64,000 nucleotides of DNA, taken from positions 1,984,001 to 2,048,000 of the forward strand of contig NZ_OZ244785.1 in assembly GCF_965219715.1 (NCBI RefSeq), given 5' to 3'. Of the stretch, positions 27,151 through 35,677 are shown piece after piece (the stretch's first letter is position 1; the number at the start of each line of letters is the position of its first letter). The position numbers were made by a program, and so were the translations under genes. The notes beneath the pieces were generated by a model. The model saw only the letters and a list, made by a program, of their open reading frames with translations. It was not told the origin of the DNA and did not search any database. The DNA is from Bacterioplanoides sp965219715. GTDB taxonomy: Bacteria > Pseudomonadota > Gammaproteobacteria > Pseudomonadales > Oceanobacteraceae.

Positions 27151-27224
27151 GGTGCTTCTAAGCATTAACCCTTCGGTGCTTCGCTCTTTGGAACAAAGCG
27201 GAAAGGTGAATGGTTAGAAGCACC
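27151..27224 (-). promoter_or_regulatory. Foldback in the pnp leader
   Basis: Arms GGTGCTTCTAA (27151-27161) and TTAGAAGCACC (27214-27224) pair perfectly over 11 bp, with an inner CGCT-TTTG/CAAAGCG stem. It lies 45 nt before pnp. In E. coli an RNase III-cleaved leader hairpin allows PNPase to repress itself; this is a good candidate for the same control. Confidence 0.6.
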
Positions 27225-27325
27225 ACCATTGATCAACAACACGATCAAATGGGGTTGGCACCACAGTTGTTCAGGAACTGAACAGTTTAAAGTCCGTTAT
27301 ACAGACAAAAATCCTTTTAGCTAAA

Positions 27326-27355
27326 ACAACAAAAGCCCCGGAGGGCTTTTGTTGT
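27326..27355 (-). terminator. Terminator between rpsO and pnp
   Basis: ACAACAAAAGCCC pairs with its complement around a 4-nt loop, just past the rpsO stop. The T-run is interrupted (TTTTGTTGT), so read-through into pnp is expected. Confidence 0.7.
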
Positions 27356-27366
27356 AAAGCGAGATC

Positions 27367-27636
27367 TTAGCGACGCAGACCCAGACGCTTGATCAGCTCT
27401 AAGTAACGGTTTGCATCTTTACGCTTCAGGTAGTCCAGCAGCTTACGACGCTGGTTAACCATGCGGATCAGACCACGACGAGAGTGGTGATCTTTAGCGT
27501 GTGCTTTGAAGTGACCTTGCAGATCGTTGATGTTGAAGGTCAGCAGAGCAACTTGTACTTCAGGAGAACCAGTGTCGCCTTCAGCAGTTTTGTACTCATT
27601 TACAATCTCAGCTTTCTTTTCAGCAGATAATGCCAT
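27367..27636 (-). CDS. rpsO: 30S ribosomal protein S15
   Basis: S15 binds 16S rRNA early in assembly of the 30S platform. The 89-residue protein contains the family signature HSRRGLIRMVNQRRKLLDYL. ATG 27636 with GGAG upstream gives the standard MALSAEKKAEIV start; the longer open frame is not used. It lies between truB and pnp as usual. Confidence 0.98.
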   Translation of the reverse strand: MALSAEKKAEIVNEYKTAEGDTGSPEVQVALLTFNINDLQGHFKAHAKDHHSRRGLIRMVNQRRKLLDYLKRKDANRYLELIKRLGLRR

Positions 27637-27746
27637 CTGTATATACTCCAATGAATGTGCATTCGAATACATCACCACCGTGCACATTAACAGTGGGATG
27701 CTGCCACTTATGTGGCGTATCCGTCGACACCTTGTGAGTGCCTCAA

Positions 27747-28703
27747 TTAGTCAGCTAACAGGCGTACCTGCAACAAACGCTGTGGTCGAATACCACCTCG
27801 TTCAATGCGGCCAATACCGATCAACTGCTTTCGCCCGGATTCAGCGGCCCATAATTGTACAGAAGGTGCTTCTGTTAAGCCAGTACTCACCGCTTGACCT
27901 TGCAGGATCTTTTCGGCTTCAGCCCGGGTCAGTTCAATCACTGGCCAAGTTTCCGGTAAAGCGGTCTCGGGTGGCAGCAACAATTTATCTAACGCCTCGG
28001 TTCCGCCCTCTTCCGCCAGGGCTTCCAGCTCTTCCAGCGTGATCATCTGACCAGAGTGATACGGCCCGGAATGAGTACGATGCAACATAGAGACATAAGC
28101 ACCCGAACCAATCTCATTACCGATGTCTTCCACCAGAGTTCGAATGTAAGTGCCTTTGGAACAGCGCACTGACAGATCCAGTTCATCAGAGCGCTGATCG
28201 TTCAACGTCAGCTCATGAATCTGAATGGTACGGCGTTTTTTCTCAGCAATGGCCTGAGCTTCTTCCGCCGTCATACCATTACGGGCCAGTTCGTACAGAG
28301 GTTTGCCATCGAGCTTCAATGCGGAAAACATCGGTGGCACCTGAACCACATCACCACGAAAGTTTTTGAGCACTTCTTCGACCTGCTCGCCTGATAACTC
28401 AGGAACATCCGCGGTTTTGATAACCTCACCTTCAGCATCACCGGTCGAACGAATTTCGCCCAACTTGGCTGTGGTGTCGTAACCTTTATCGGAATCCAGC
28501 AACAGTTGAGAAAACTTAGTGGCTTCACCCAAACAGATTGGTAAAACACCACTGGCTTGTGGATCCAGCGCTCCGGTATGACCGGCTTTTTGCGCCTGAA
28601 ACAGCCACTTCACTTTTTGCAAAACCTGATTCGAACTTAACCCCAGGGGTTTGTTCAGCACCAGAATGCCGCTGACTGGGCGGCCTTTTTTCTTACGTCC
28701 CAC
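27747..28703 (-). CDS. truB: tRNA pseudouridine-55 synthase
   Basis: TruB makes pseudouridine 55 in the T-loop of tRNAs. The catalytic Asp is in GHTGALDPQASG; KCSKGTYIRTL-type motif (RCSKGTYIRTLVEDIG) and the C-terminal PUA-like part follow. 318 residues, normal. The start is GTG 28703. It follows rbfA by 22 nt in the nusA-infB-rbfA-truB order. Confidence 0.97.
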   Translation of the reverse strand: MGRKKKGRPVSGILVLNKPLGLSSNQVLQKVKWLFQAQKAGHTGALDPQASGVLPICLGEATKFSQLLLDSDKGYDTTAKLGEIRSTGDAEGEVIKTADVPELSGEQVEEVLKNFRGDVVQVPPMFSALKLDGKPLYELARNGMTAEEAQAIAEKKRRTIQIHELTLNDQRSDELDLSVRCSKGTYIRTLVEDIGNEIGSGAYVSMLHRTHSGPYHSGQMITLEELEALAEEGGTEALDKLLLPPETALPETWPVIELTRAEAEKILQGQAVSTGLTEAPSVQLWAAESGRKQLIGIGRIERGGIRPQRLLQVRLLAD

Positions 28704-28725
28704 GCTACTTATGACCTGCTAGCAA

Positions 28726-29124
28726 TTAGTCTTCAGAATCATCATTCTGGTGAGCATCGTCTTCCTGGCGAGCCTTTTTAATCAGGCCAGTCAGGTGATG
28801 ACCACGCTCCAGCGTTTCGTCATAGTGGAAACGCAGCTGCGGCGTCACACGGGTGGTCATACTGCGCGCCAGTTCAGAACGCAGGTAGCCAGCCGCATCG
28901 TTCAGGATACTTTCGGTTTGCTCACGGATTTGTTCATCCGTTTCACCTTTGGCGCCCATCACAGTGAAGTAGATATCGGCATAACCTAAATCTTTAGCCA
29001 CTTTTACCTGGTTCAATGTCACCATACCCAGGCGCGGGTCTTTCATTTCAAACTGAATCATTTGTGCCAGATCACGCTGGATTTGTTCGCCCAGTCGTGA
29101 TGTACGGCTGTAATCTTTTGGCAT
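28726..29124 (-). CDS. rbfA: Ribosome-binding factor A
   Basis: RbfA assists late 30S maturation and cold adaptation. The 132 residues show the KH-like RbfA fold with RTSRLGEQIQRDLAQMIQ near the N terminus and RHYDETLERG-like RFHYDETLERGHHL near the C terminus, then an acidic tail rich in Asp and Glu. Length and position between infB and truB are as expected. Confidence 0.96.
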   Translation of the reverse strand: MPKDYSRTSRLGEQIQRDLAQMIQFEMKDPRLGMVTLNQVKVAKDLGYADIYFTVMGAKGETDEQIREQTESILNDAAGYLRSELARSMTTRVTPQLRFHYDETLERGHHLTGLIKKARQEDDAHQNDDSED

Positions 29125-29147
29125 GTTTATTCTCTTTCAAAAGCAGC

Positions 29148-29177
29148 AAAGCCCAGTCTGAAAACAGACCGGGCTTT
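29148..29177 (-). terminator. Hairpin between infB and rbfA
   Basis: AAAGCCC-x-GTCTG/CAGAC-x-GGGCTTT with a 4-nt loop. The T-run after it on the minus strand is poor (GCTGCTTTTG), so it may attenuate or stabilise RNA rather than terminate. The adjoining TCTTTCAAAAGCAGCAA (29133-29149) matches one end of repeat copy C exactly over 17 nt. Confidence 0.5.
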
Positions 29178-29216
29178 GAGTCGTGCAATTAAGCACTGAT
29201 AGGCTTGGAAGCCGGT

Positions 29217-31961
29217 TTACAGTGTACGCGCAATTTCACGCACATCGAACACTTCAATCTGATCGCCAGGGCGAACATCCTGATAGTTCTTAACACCGAT
29301 ACCACATTCCATCGCCTGGCGAACTTCCTGTACGTCATCTTTAAAGCGACGCAGAGATTCCAGTTCACCTTCGTAGATCACTACGTTCTCACGCAGTACA
29401 CGGATCTTCTTGTTGCGGTAGATAGTACCGTCAACCACCATACAACCAGCAATCTGGCCGAATTTCGGTGAGTTGAACACGTCACGAACTTCCGCGATAC
29501 CAACGATTTCTTCGCGCAGCTCAGGAGCCAACAGGCCACCCATCGCTTGCTTAACGTCGTCCAGCAGATCGTAGATCACGCTGTAGTAACGCATATCCAC
29601 TTCGTTAGCTTCGACAACCTTCTTCGCAGCGTTATCCGCACGAACGTTGAAGCCGAACATTACTGCACCAGAAGCAACAGCCAGGGTTGCGTCAGTTTCT
29701 GTAATACCACCAACACCGGAAGATACGATAGTTACTTTCACTTCGTCAGTTGCCAGTTTCTCTAGAGAAGCAGCAATCGCTTCCAGAGAACCACGAACGT
29801 CGGTCTTCAGAATGATGTTCAGGTTCGCCTGCTCACCTTCCTGCATGCCTGCGAACAGCGCATCCAGTTTGGCTTTCTGTTGACGCTGCTGAATTTGTTC
29901 TTTCAGCTTGGCTTCACGGAATTCAGCCACTTCACGTGCCTTCTTCTCGCTTTCAACAACCATGAATACGTCACCAGCGTCAGGCGTACCACCCAGACCC
30001 AGAATTTCTACCGGGATAGACGGGCCAGCTTCGTCCGTTGGCTTACCGTTCTCATCCAGCAGTGCACGGGCACGACCGTAATAAGTACCTGCCAGTACGA
30101 TATCGCCTTTCTTCAGAGTACCGTTCTGAACCAGCAGCGTAGCAACCGGACCACGACCTTTATCCAGGCGTGACTCAACCACAACACCCTGACCCGGGCC
30201 GTCGAAGTGAGCTTTCAGCTCCAGCAGTTCTGCTTGCAGGATAACGGCTTCTAACAGCTCATCGATGCCCTGACCTGTGTGTGCAGATACCGGTACAAAC
30301 GGTACATCACCACCCCAGTCTTCAGGGATTACGTCGCGAGCCGCCAGTTCGTTTTTAGCACGATCCGGATCCGCCGCTTCTTTATCCATCTTGTTGATTG
30401 CAACAACAATTGGAACACCCGCCGCTTTAGCGTGTTGTACCGCTTCTTCGGTCTGTGGCATCACACCATCGTCTGCTGCAACCACCAGAATTACAACGTC
30501 AGTCGACTGAGCACCACGAGCACGCATCGAAGTAAACGCCGCGTGTCCAGGCGTATCCAGGAAGGACACCATGCCGTGATCAGTATCTACGTGGTATGCA
30601 CCAATGTGCTGGGTAATACCACCGGCTTCGCCTGATACAACGCGCGATTTACGGATGTAATCCAGCAGCGAGGTTTTACCGTGATCAACGTGACCCATTA
30701 CGGTAACAACCGGCGCACGGGTAGTTTGTTCACCCTCGTAAGAAACCGACTCAGTTACCGCTTCTTCCAACTCATTATCAGAAATCAGCTTAGAAACTTT
30801 ATGGCCCATTTCTTCAACCACCAGAGTGGCAGTATCCTGGTCCAGAGTCTGGTTAATGGTTGCCATTACGCCCAGTTTCATCAGCTCTTTGATCACTTCA
30901 CCGGCTTTAACAGCCAGCTTCTGCGCCAGTTCACCAACAGAAATTGCTTCTGGTAATTCAACTTCTTTGATTACCGGAGCGGTTGGTTTGCTGAATCCAT
31001 GTTCGTTATTAGCATTAGCCGCCTGGTTTTGCTGACGACGCGCAGCGCCTTTCAACTTACCTTTATTGCGACCTTTGTTGCGACCATTGCGATCCTGCTC
31101 AGAACCATCAACGAAGCGCTTGTCGCGATCATCACCATTACGACGATCACCACCTTTACCGCGCTTACGACCGCCATCATCCTGGCGAGCCTGAACCGCT
31201 TCAGCTTCAGCACGTTTTTGCGCTGCTTCATCTTCGGTTGGCTTCTGACGAACCTTAGCAACTGGCTTACTTGGCTTAGCACGACGCTCTTCAGCTGGCG
31301 TTACTTTAACCTTAGGTTTTGCGGTTGCTTTTGGCTTAGCTTCTGCTTTTGGTTTCAGAGTAGCCGTTGGCTTCTTCTCTTCTACCTTCTTCGCCACTAC
31401 GCGAGCAGTTGGCTTAGCAGTAGCGGTCGCTTTAGGCATCTGAGGCGCTTTAGGCGCTTCTTTCTTAACCTTAGGCTCTGGCTTTTTAGCCACTTTTGCT
31501 TCCGCAGCTGCTTTGTCAGCCTGAGCTTTTTCTGCTGCGGCCTGTTCTGCATCAGCCGCCGCTTTCGCTTGTGCCGCTTCCGCAGCGCGAGCTGCTTCAT
31601 CTTCAGCAGCCTGATCTGCAGCCGCTTTCGCTTCTACACGTGCTTTTTCTGCTGCCAGCTCAGATTCATCGCGCTTCACGTAGGTACGCTTTTTGCGCAC
31701 TTCTACGTTTACTTGTTTCTTGCCACCTGCACCCACTTTTAATGTCGTGGTTGCTTTACGCTTCAGGGTAATTTTCTTCGGGGCGTCACCAGACTCACCA
31801 TGACTGGACTTTAAGAAAGCCAGCAAAGTTTGCTTCTGATCATCTGATACTGCATCGTCAGAACCGGTCTGAGGCAGACCGGCTTCTTTCATCTGGGACA
31901 GCAGGCGATCAACGCCGATATTTACCACGTCGGCGAGTTCTTTAACTGTTACATCTGCCAT
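29217..31961 (-). CDS. infB: Translation initiation factor IF-2
   Basis: IF-2 is the GTPase that brings initiator tRNA to the ribosome. The 914-residue protein has an IF2_N domain at the start, a long Ala/Lys/Glu/Pro-rich linker (about 60-320), a second IF2_N motif near 330-400, and the G domain with GHVDHGKTS (G1), DTPGH (G3) and NKMD (G4), followed by the OB and C-terminal domains. GGAG precedes the ATG. It follows nusA by 27 nt. Confidence 0.98.
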   Translation of the reverse strand: MADVTVKELADVVNIGVDRLLSQMKEAGLPQTGSDDAVSDDQKQTLLAFLKSSHGESGDAPKKITLKRKATTTLKVGAGGKKQVNVEVRKKRTYVKRDESELAAEKARVEAKAAADQAAEDEAARAAEAAQAKAAADAEQAAAEKAQADKAAAEAKVAKKPEPKVKKEAPKAPQMPKATATAKPTARVVAKKVEEKKPTATLKPKAEAKPKATAKPKVKVTPAEERRAKPSKPVAKVRQKPTEDEAAQKRAEAEAVQARQDDGGRKRGKGGDRRNGDDRDKRFVDGSEQDRNGRNKGRNKGKLKGAARRQQNQAANANNEHGFSKPTAPVIKEVELPEAISVGELAQKLAVKAGEVIKELMKLGVMATINQTLDQDTATLVVEEMGHKVSKLISDNELEEAVTESVSYEGEQTTRAPVVTVMGHVDHGKTSLLDYIRKSRVVSGEAGGITQHIGAYHVDTDHGMVSFLDTPGHAAFTSMRARGAQSTDVVILVVAADDGVMPQTEEAVQHAKAAGVPIVVAINKMDKEAADPDRAKNELAARDVIPEDWGGDVPFVPVSAHTGQGIDELLEAVILQAELLELKAHFDGPGQGVVVESRLDKGRGPVATLLVQNGTLKKGDIVLAGTYYGRARALLDENGKPTDEAGPSIPVEILGLGGTPDAGDVFMVVESEKKAREVAEFREAKLKEQIQQRQQKAKLDALFAGMQEGEQANLNIILKTDVRGSLEAIAASLEKLATDEVKVTIVSSGVGGITETDATLAVASGAVMFGFNVRADNAAKKVVEANEVDMRYYSVIYDLLDDVKQAMGGLLAPELREEIVGIAEVRDVFNSPKFGQIAGCMVVDGTIYRNKKIRVLRENVVIYEGELESLRRFKDDVQEVRQAMECGIGVKNYQDVRPGDQIEVFDVREIARTL

Positions 31962-31988
31962 ACGTTTCTCCTATGCCGAGCGGATCTG

Positions 31989-33485
31989 TTAGTCGTTGCC
32001 CTCGAACCAGGGCTTGCGTGCCGTCATAATCAATTCGGCGGCTTTCTCTTCGGTCATGTCTTCAACGTCCAGCAGGTCATCGATGGATTGCTCGGCAAGA
32101 TCCTCCATCGTACAAATACCCTTGCTGGCCAGCACCAATGCCAGGTGCTTATCCATGCCGTCCATTGTCAGCAGATCTTCTGCTGGTTGCGCTGCTTCCA
32201 GTTGTTCTTCTGATGCAATGGCCTGAGTCAGCAGCACGTCTTTTGCGCGGTTACGCAATTCGTTAACGACTTCTTCGTCCAGACCTTCGATCGCCAGCAT
32301 TTCTTCCATGGGCACATAAGCGATCTCTTCCAGAGAGGTGAAACCTTCTTCTACCAACAGCAGAGCGAAGTCTTCATCAATATCCAGAGAATTCATAAAG
32401 GTGTTGATGTAAGCAGAAGCTTCTTCGTTCTGTTTCTCAGATGCTTCTTCTTCAGTCATCACATTGATTTCCCAGCCAGTCAGTTCGGACGCTAAGCGTA
32501 CGTTCTGACCACCACGGCCAATCGCCTGTGCCAGGTTATCTTCTTCAACTGCAACATCCATGGAGTTGGTTTCTTCATCCATAATGATGGATGCCACTTC
32601 CGCAGGTGCCATGGCGTTGATCACCAGCTGTGCCGGGTTATCGTCCCACAGCACAATATCGATACGCTCATTACCGCCCAGCTCATTGGTTACAGCCTGA
32701 ACACGCGCACCGCGCATACCCACACAAGCACCTACCGGATCGATACGCTTATCGTTGGTTTTTACCGCAATTTTGGCACGAGAACCCGGATCACGAGCAG
32801 CGCCTTTAATTTCGATAACATCTTCCGCAATTTCCGGAACTTCGATGCGGAACAACTCAACCATCATGTCGGAAATGGTACGGCTCAGCATTAACTGAGG
32901 ACCACGGTTTTCCGGACGAATATCAAACAGAATGGAACGAACACGATCGCCCATACGTAAGATTTCACGGCCGATCAGCTGATCTTTTGGCATCAGGCCT
33001 TCGGCATTGTTACCCAGATCAATAATGACGTTATCGCGGGTAACCTTTTTAACAGTACCGCTGATTAATTCGCCAACACGATCTTCATATTGTTCAACAA
33101 TCTGGGCACGTTCAGCTTCACGTACTTTTTGTACGATAATCTGCTTCGCCGCCTGGGCAGCAATACGACCAAAATCAGGATTTTCAATCTGAGTTTCGTA
33201 GGTATCACCTGGCTGCAGGTTGGTGTCAATTTCGTGTGCTTCTTCCAGCGTGAGTTCATCACCCAGGCCTGGAACCACATCGTTACTAACAACTAACCAG
33301 CTGCGGAAAGTTTCGTAATCACCGGTTCTGCGGTCGATATCTACGCGAATAGTGGCTTCTTCATCTTCGTAACGCTTTTTAGCAGCCGCCGCCAGCGCAG
33401 ATTCAATGGCTTCAAAAATAATTTCTTTTGAAACGCCTTTTTCGTTGGATACCGCTTCCGCGACCAGGAGAATTTCTTTGCTCAT
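31989..33485 (-). CDS. nusA: Transcription elongation/antitermination factor NusA
   Basis: NusA modulates pausing, termination and antitermination of RNA polymerase. The 498 residues include the N-terminal RNAP-binding domain, an S1 domain (ISGTVKKVTRDNVIIDLG), two KH domains (ACVGMRGARVQAV and GRGGQNVRLASEL) and two acidic C-terminal repeats (about 360-420, 435-490) as in E. coli. It follows rimP by 22 nt. Confidence 0.98.
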   Translation of the reverse strand: MSKEILLVAEAVSNEKGVSKEIIFEAIESALAAAAKKRYEDEEATIRVDIDRRTGDYETFRSWLVVSNDVVPGLGDELTLEEAHEIDTNLQPGDTYETQIENPDFGRIAAQAAKQIIVQKVREAERAQIVEQYEDRVGELISGTVKKVTRDNVIIDLGNNAEGLMPKDQLIGREILRMGDRVRSILFDIRPENRGPQLMLSRTISDMMVELFRIEVPEIAEDVIEIKGAARDPGSRAKIAVKTNDKRIDPVGACVGMRGARVQAVTNELGGNERIDIVLWDDNPAQLVINAMAPAEVASIIMDEETNSMDVAVEEDNLAQAIGRGGQNVRLASELTGWEINVMTEEEASEKQNEEASAYINTFMNSLDIDEDFALLLVEEGFTSLEEIAYVPMEEMLAIEGLDEEVVNELRNRAKDVLLTQAIASEEQLEAAQPAEDLLTMDGMDKHLALVLASKGICTMEDLAEQSIDDLLDVEDMTEEKAAELIMTARKPWFEGND

Positions 33486-33507
33486 CTTCTAGCCTCGCTC
33501 TGCAACC

Positions 33508-33966
33508 TTAGTCCTTGAATTGTGGAACAACATTCGCCTTCTCAATCAGCTCAATGGGCAGCAGATATTCGTGGCCATCAACAAACAGCACAATATCTTC
33601 CTGCTCAACACCAATCAGTTGGCCCTTAAATTTTCGACGCCCATCGAACGGCATACGTAAGCGCAACTCAATAATATGGTTGGCGTAACTTTTAAACTGC
33701 TCGAGGGTGAATAATGGTCGGTCCATCCCGGGGGAGGAAACTTCCAGGGTGTAATCCTGAGAAATCGGGTCTTCAACATCCAGAACACTACTGACCTGAC
33801 GACTGACTTCAGCGCAGTTGTCGACGTTAATGCCATTTTCATGATCAATAAAAATTCGCAGCAGCGTGTGTTTACCCTGCGCAGAATATTCCAGGCCCCA
33901 AAAAACGTAGCCCATGGACTCCACAATCGGAGCCAGCATTTCAGTCAACTGAGTGTCTTTAGCCAA
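33508..33966 (-). CDS. rimP: Ribosome maturation factor RimP
   Basis: RimP is needed for 30S maturation. The 152-residue protein carries VLDVEDPISQDYTLEVSSPGMDRPLF, the family core (quoted in part: SSPGMDRPL). I start at TTG 33966, with AAGGTGG 5-9 nt upstream and an N terminus (AKDTQLTEMLAP) matching relatives; the in-frame TTG at 33984 has no ribosome site. First gene of the rimP-nusA-infB unit, preceded by a terminator-like leader hairpin. Confidence 0.95.
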   Translation of the reverse strand: MAKDTQLTEMLAPIVESMGYVFWGLEYSAQGKHTLLRIFIDHENGINVDNCAEVSRQVSSVLDVEDPISQDYTLEVSSPGMDRPLFTLEQFKSYANHIIELRLRMPFDGRRKFKGQLIGVEQEDIVLFVDGHEYLLPIELIEKANVVPQFKD

Positions 33967-34031
33967 ACAACCACCTTTTTTCAAAATTTGACGCCGGTGA
34001 TCACCTGAAACAGCAAAACCGACTTCGATAC

Positions 34032-34059
34032 AAACAAAAACTGGGCATAAATGCCCAGT
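34032..34059 (-). terminator. Terminator-like hairpin in the rimP-nusA leader
   Basis: ACTGGGCAT/ATGCCCAGT with a 2-nt spacer, followed on the minus strand by TTTTTGTTT. It lies 65 nt before rimP, and the 146 nt upstream of it contain no gene, so it is a candidate attenuator of the nusA operon. A further hairpin CCTGATAAAC/GTTTAT-CCAGG lies at 34124-34151. Confidence 0.7.
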
Positions 34060-34205
34060 CTGATAAAACTGCCTGCAATCACAATCCCAACGACAACATT
34101 GACATCACAATTGCATTTGCAGACCTGATAAACCACGACAGTTTATCCAGGCTGGAACACCGCTATTTTACTGTTAACCCTTAATTCAAAAGGCTTTGAG
34201 TACGA

Positions 34206-34230
34206 AAAAGCCCCTGACGTGAGGGGCTTT
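34206..34230 (-). terminator. Second terminator after tRNA-Leu
   Basis: AAAAGCCCC/GGGGCTTT stem, followed by five T on the minus strand. Confidence 0.75.
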
Positions 34231-34277
34231 AAAGCATGTGTTCTGTAAAAAGCACGCGCATTATAGGTGCTTTAAAC

Positions 34278-34302
34278 AGAAAAAGCGAACTAAGTTCGCT
34301 TT
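34278..34302 (-). terminator. First terminator after tRNA-Leu
   Basis: AAAGCGAAC/GTTCGCTTT stem with 3-nt loop, followed by TTTTTC on the minus strand, 28 nt past the tRNA. Confidence 0.8.
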
Positions 34303-34330
34303 CTCTTTCTTATCTACTGCAATAAGAAGT

Positions 34331-34416
34331 TGGTGCGGATGGCGAGACTTGAACTCGCACGAGCTATGCTCACCACCCCCTCAAGATGGCGTGTCTACCA
34401 ATTCCACCACATCCGC
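34331..34416 (-). tRNA. tRNA-Leu (anticodon GAG)
   Basis: On the minus strand the acceptor stem GCGGATG pairs with CATCCGC, the D-arm is GTGGAATTGGTAGAC, the anticodon stem CCATC/GGTGG holds loop TTGAGGG (anticodon GAG), a long variable arm follows as required for tRNA-Leu, and the T-arm is GCGAGTTCAAGTCTCGC. CCA is encoded. Its place downstream of secG matches leuU in E. coli and Pseudomonas. Confidence 0.97.
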
Positions 34417-34433
34417 ACTACATTCGCTTGCGC

Positions 34434-34838
34434 TTATTGACCTGCTTCTTCAACAGCAGGCTCATCAGACGCTGAAGCATCCAGTTCAGGCTCACCTAAA
34501 ACAGGAGCATCTGAAACCGGCGCGTATTCTTCCACAATTGGGGTGTCTTGCTCAAGCTTTTCGATCACTTCCTGACTAGGAATACCCAAATCAGACGCAC
34601 CAACGGCTTTTTGCTTAGCAACTACCGCTAAACCCAAGCTGGTAATAAAGAACAGAGTCGCCAGAATTGCCGTACTACGGCTCAGGAAGTTGCCAGAACC
34701 CTGACTACCAAATACGGTTTGAGATGCACCGCTACCAAAAGAAGCACCGGCATCCGCACCTTTACCCTGCTGCATCATGACAAAACCGACGATGCCTAAC
34801 GCAAACAAGATATGAGCAATTAAAATAATTTGTTCCAT
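34434..34838 (-). CDS. secG: Protein translocase subunit SecG
   Basis: SecG is the small accessory subunit of the SecYEG channel. The 134 residues have two membrane helices (about 3-21 and 54-72) joined by the family loop GKGADAGASFGSGASQTVFG with SGNFLSR before helix 2. The C-terminal 55 residues form an acidic, Ala/Pro/Glu-rich tail longer than in E. coli. It follows tpiA by 7 nt and precedes tRNA-Leu. Confidence 0.95.
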   Translation of the reverse strand: MEQIILIAHILFALGIVGFVMMQQGKGADAGASFGSGASQTVFGSQGSGNFLSRSTAILATLFFITSLGLAVVAKQKAVGASDLGIPSQEVIEKLEQDTPIVEEYAPVSDAPVLGEPELDASASDEPAVEEAGQ

Positions 34839-34845
34839 ATTTAAC

Positions 34846-35586
34846 CTATGAACGACAGATTCCTAAAAATTCTTCAGCCGTCAGCGATGCACCGCCAACC
34901 AGACCACCATCAATATCGGCCTGAGCGAATAACTCTGCCGCATTAGCAGCTTTCACACTGCCACCGTATAAAATCTTGGTTTGCTCAGCAACATCGGCAC
35001 TTACGGATGCCAGTAACGAGCGAATAAAAGCGTGCATTTGCTGAGCTTGTTCCGGTGTAGCTGTTTCACCAGTACCAATCGCCCAAACCGGCTCATAAGC
35101 AACAACCACCTGAGACCATTGCTGCTCCGAAAGCTGGTGCAACAACGCAGACAATTGTTGTTTAACAATCAGCTCTGCATTACCAGACTGGCGCTGATCC
35201 AGTGTTTCACCGACACACACTATGGCAGTCATCCCCTGAGCCAGAACTTTCTCTGTCTTTGCCAGAACAACCGCATCCGTTTCGTGATACAAGCTGCGTC
35301 GCTCGGAATGGCCAACCAACACCATGCCACAGCCAATATCCTGCAGCATGGAAACAGAAACCTCACCGGTGTAAGCACCAGAATCGGCGGTTGAACAATT
35401 CTGTCCACCCACCACAACTGACGACGCTGCCAACTTTTCTTTTGCCAATGCAAGGTATGGAAAAGGAGGAAATACAGCAACATCACAGTTATCGATTTCA
35501 GCAGCGGTAATCGCGGACAACAGTGATTCAGTCACTTCGACTGAAGCATTCATTTTCCAGTTTCCGGCAACCAATAATCGACGCAT
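34846..35586 (-). CDS. tpiA: Triosephosphate isomerase
   Basis: TpiA interconverts dihydroxyacetone phosphate and glyceraldehyde-3-phosphate. Motifs: AGNWKMN with the active-site Lys, GHSERR with the catalytic His, YEPVWAIGTG with the catalytic Glu, and the phosphate-binding YGGSVK. ATG 35586 (GGGA 7 nt upstream) gives 246 residues; the track extension of four codons is not needed. The glmM-tpiA-secG order is Pseudomonas-like. Confidence 0.97.
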   Translation of the reverse strand: MRRLLVAGNWKMNASVEVTESLLSAITAAEIDNCDVAVFPPFPYLALAKEKLAASSVVVGGQNCSTADSGAYTGEVSVSMLQDIGCGMVLVGHSERRSLYHETDAVVLAKTEKVLAQGMTAIVCVGETLDQRQSGNAELIVKQQLSALLHQLSEQQWSQVVVAYEPVWAIGTGETATPEQAQQMHAFIRSLLASVSADVAEQTKILYGGSVKAANAAELFAQADIDGGLVGGASLTAEEFLGICRS

Positions 35587-35641
35587 GAGATTTCCCAAAA
35601 TTTAAAGAGCGCAGATACTATCTAAGAAGGAGAGCTGACAC

Positions 35642-35668
35642 AAGAGAAGGAGCGCATACTCCTTCTCT
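35642..35668 (-). terminator. Hairpin between glmM and tpiA
   Basis: AAGAGAAGGAG and ACTCCTTCTCTT pair over 11-12 bp, 9 nt past the glmM stop. There is no T-run after it on either strand, so it may be a weak terminator or an RNA-stability element. Confidence 0.45.
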
Positions 35669-35677
35669 TATAACCAA

